This document shows, one piece after another, positions 5,118 to 5,704 of a stretch of DNA of 5,704 nt (position 1 is the first letter of the stretch; every line of letters starts with the position of its first letter). The DNA is taken from assembly GCA_003516955.1 (NCBI GenBank), contig DPBN01000114.1, forward strand, positions 1 to 5,704, written 5' to 3'. The stretch is from Armatimonadota bacterium (GTDB lineage Bacteria; Armatimonadota; Fimbriimonadia; Fimbriimonadales; Fimbriimonadaceae). Below the pieces are notes generated by a model that was not told the origin of the DNA, searched no databases, and saw only the letters and a list, made by a program, of their open reading frames with translations. The position numbers and the translations under genes are program-made.

Positions 5118-5704
5118 TCAGCGCTCGGCGGGGCGGACGGACCGGGCCACGCGGTACATGGCCACGACCTTCTCCGGTTCCACCTCCGCCAGAACGTTGT
5201 GGATGTTGCAGAACACGTAGCCGCCGCCGGCCGAGAGCGTCTCCACCGCGCGCCGGGCGACCTCCTCCACGTCCTGCACGGTGCCGAGGGGCAGCGTCGC
5301 CTGCGAGTCCATGCCTCCGCCCCACAGCGCCAGGCCGCACTCGTCGGCCCTGGCCTTCCACTCGGCGGCGGTGTGCCCGCCCGCGGTCCACTGGACCGGG
5401 TTCAGCACGTCGAACCCCGCTTCGCGGATCAGCGGGATCAGCGCGTACACCGCGCCGCAGGAGTGCAGGAACGTCCGGCACTCGGGCGCGCCTTGGCGCC
5501 AAGCGTCGTTGGCCGCGCGGTAGTAGGGCAGGAAGAGGCTGCGGAACGTGTCGGGCCCGGCGATGAGGTTCTGCTGCGTGCCCCAGTCGTCGGCGGACAT
5601 CATGGCGACGTCCACCAAGCCGCGGACGCGCGGAGCGATGAGGGCGATGTTGTGGAGCGCCCGCTCGGTGAGGATCTCGTGCAGCTGCCGGACGGTGTCC
5701 GGCT
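5118..5704 (-). CDS. UroD/corrinoid methyltransferase-type protein (5' end outside window)
   Basis: The frame runs from the stop at 5118-5120 to the right edge, giving the last 194 residues of a protein whose N-terminal half is missing. Visible residues include [14 protein letters not shown] (35-47), [21 protein letters not shown] (from 78), LNPVQ (100-104), [14 protein letters not shown] (128-141) and [13 protein letters not shown] (159-171). These are hallmarks of the uroporphyrinogen decarboxylase superfamily branch that includes cobamide-dependent methyltransferases such as MtaA/MtbA. H80, C82 (HSC) and C165 sit where those enzymes bind catalytic zinc. The sequence is thus more like a methyl-transfer member than HemE, but many such proteins in environmental bacteria have no known substrate, so no gene symbol is given. 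No corrinoid protein gene is visible. It lies on the same strand as the pseudopilin, 95 bp upstream of it. Confidence 0.88.
   Translation of the reverse strand, partial: PDTVRQLHEILTERALHNIALIAPRVRGLVDVAMMSADDWGTQQNLIAGPDTFRSLFLPYYRAANDAWRQGAPECRTFLHSCGAVYALIPLIREAGFDVLNPVQWTAGGHTAAEWKARADECGLALWGGGMDSQATLPLGTVQDVEEVARRAVETLSAGGGYVFCNIHNVLAEVEPEKVVAMYRVARSVRPAER

Overview
The window is a GC-rich bacterial chromosomal segment holding five complete protein genes and two partial ones. The best clue to its origin is the pseudopilin on the minus strand. Its N-terminal helix runs into [11 protein letters not shown], a version of the H-X9-DG pseudopilin N-terminus that I associate strongly with Armatimonadota (Fimbriimonas/Chthonomonas-like bacteria). 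A UroD-like protein that is not HemE and a Bacillus-type NadA fit that assignment. The phylum call is inference from family knowledge; no rRNA or marker gene is present to confirm it.

Layout from left to right. Positions 1-110 are the 3' end of an unidentified plus-strand gene. Its stop codon interlocks with the stop of a convergent minus-strand gene (107-565) for a stand-alone, Rcp1-like response regulator. A 143-bp divergent intergenic region follows, with a plausible minus-strand promoter for the regulator. Next is a plus-strand, translationally coupled pair: dxs (709-2625, DXP synthase, entry to the MEP isoprenoid pathway) and nadA (2622-3725, Fe-S quinolinate synthase), overlapping by 4 bp in an ATGA. 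Between nadA and the next convergent gene lie 207 bp without a gene. They contain two strong inverted repeats that are good candidates for transcription termination from both sides.

The rest is on the minus strand. It starts at the right edge with a UroD/corrinoid-methyltransferase-type gene cut by the window end (5118-5704). A 95-bp gap follows, then a type II secretion/type IV pilus-like H-X9-DG pseudopilin (4156-5022). One base after its stop codon is the start of a 73-residue single-pass membrane protein (3933-4154). The last two look like one coupled unit.

The dxs-nadA pair joins isoprenoid (and thiamine/pyridoxal precursor) supply to de novo NAD synthesis in one transcript. The pseudopilin and its small partner concern the cell envelope. 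I see no mobile element, CRISPR array, tRNA or rRNA. The less ordinary points are the tight dxs/nadA coupling, the coupled pseudopilin-small membrane protein pair, and sequence departures in the pseudopilin (Ala at -1 of the cleavage site, Tyr for His in the H-X9-DG motif) and in DXS (GDA in place of GDG). None of these amounts to a demonstrated new system.
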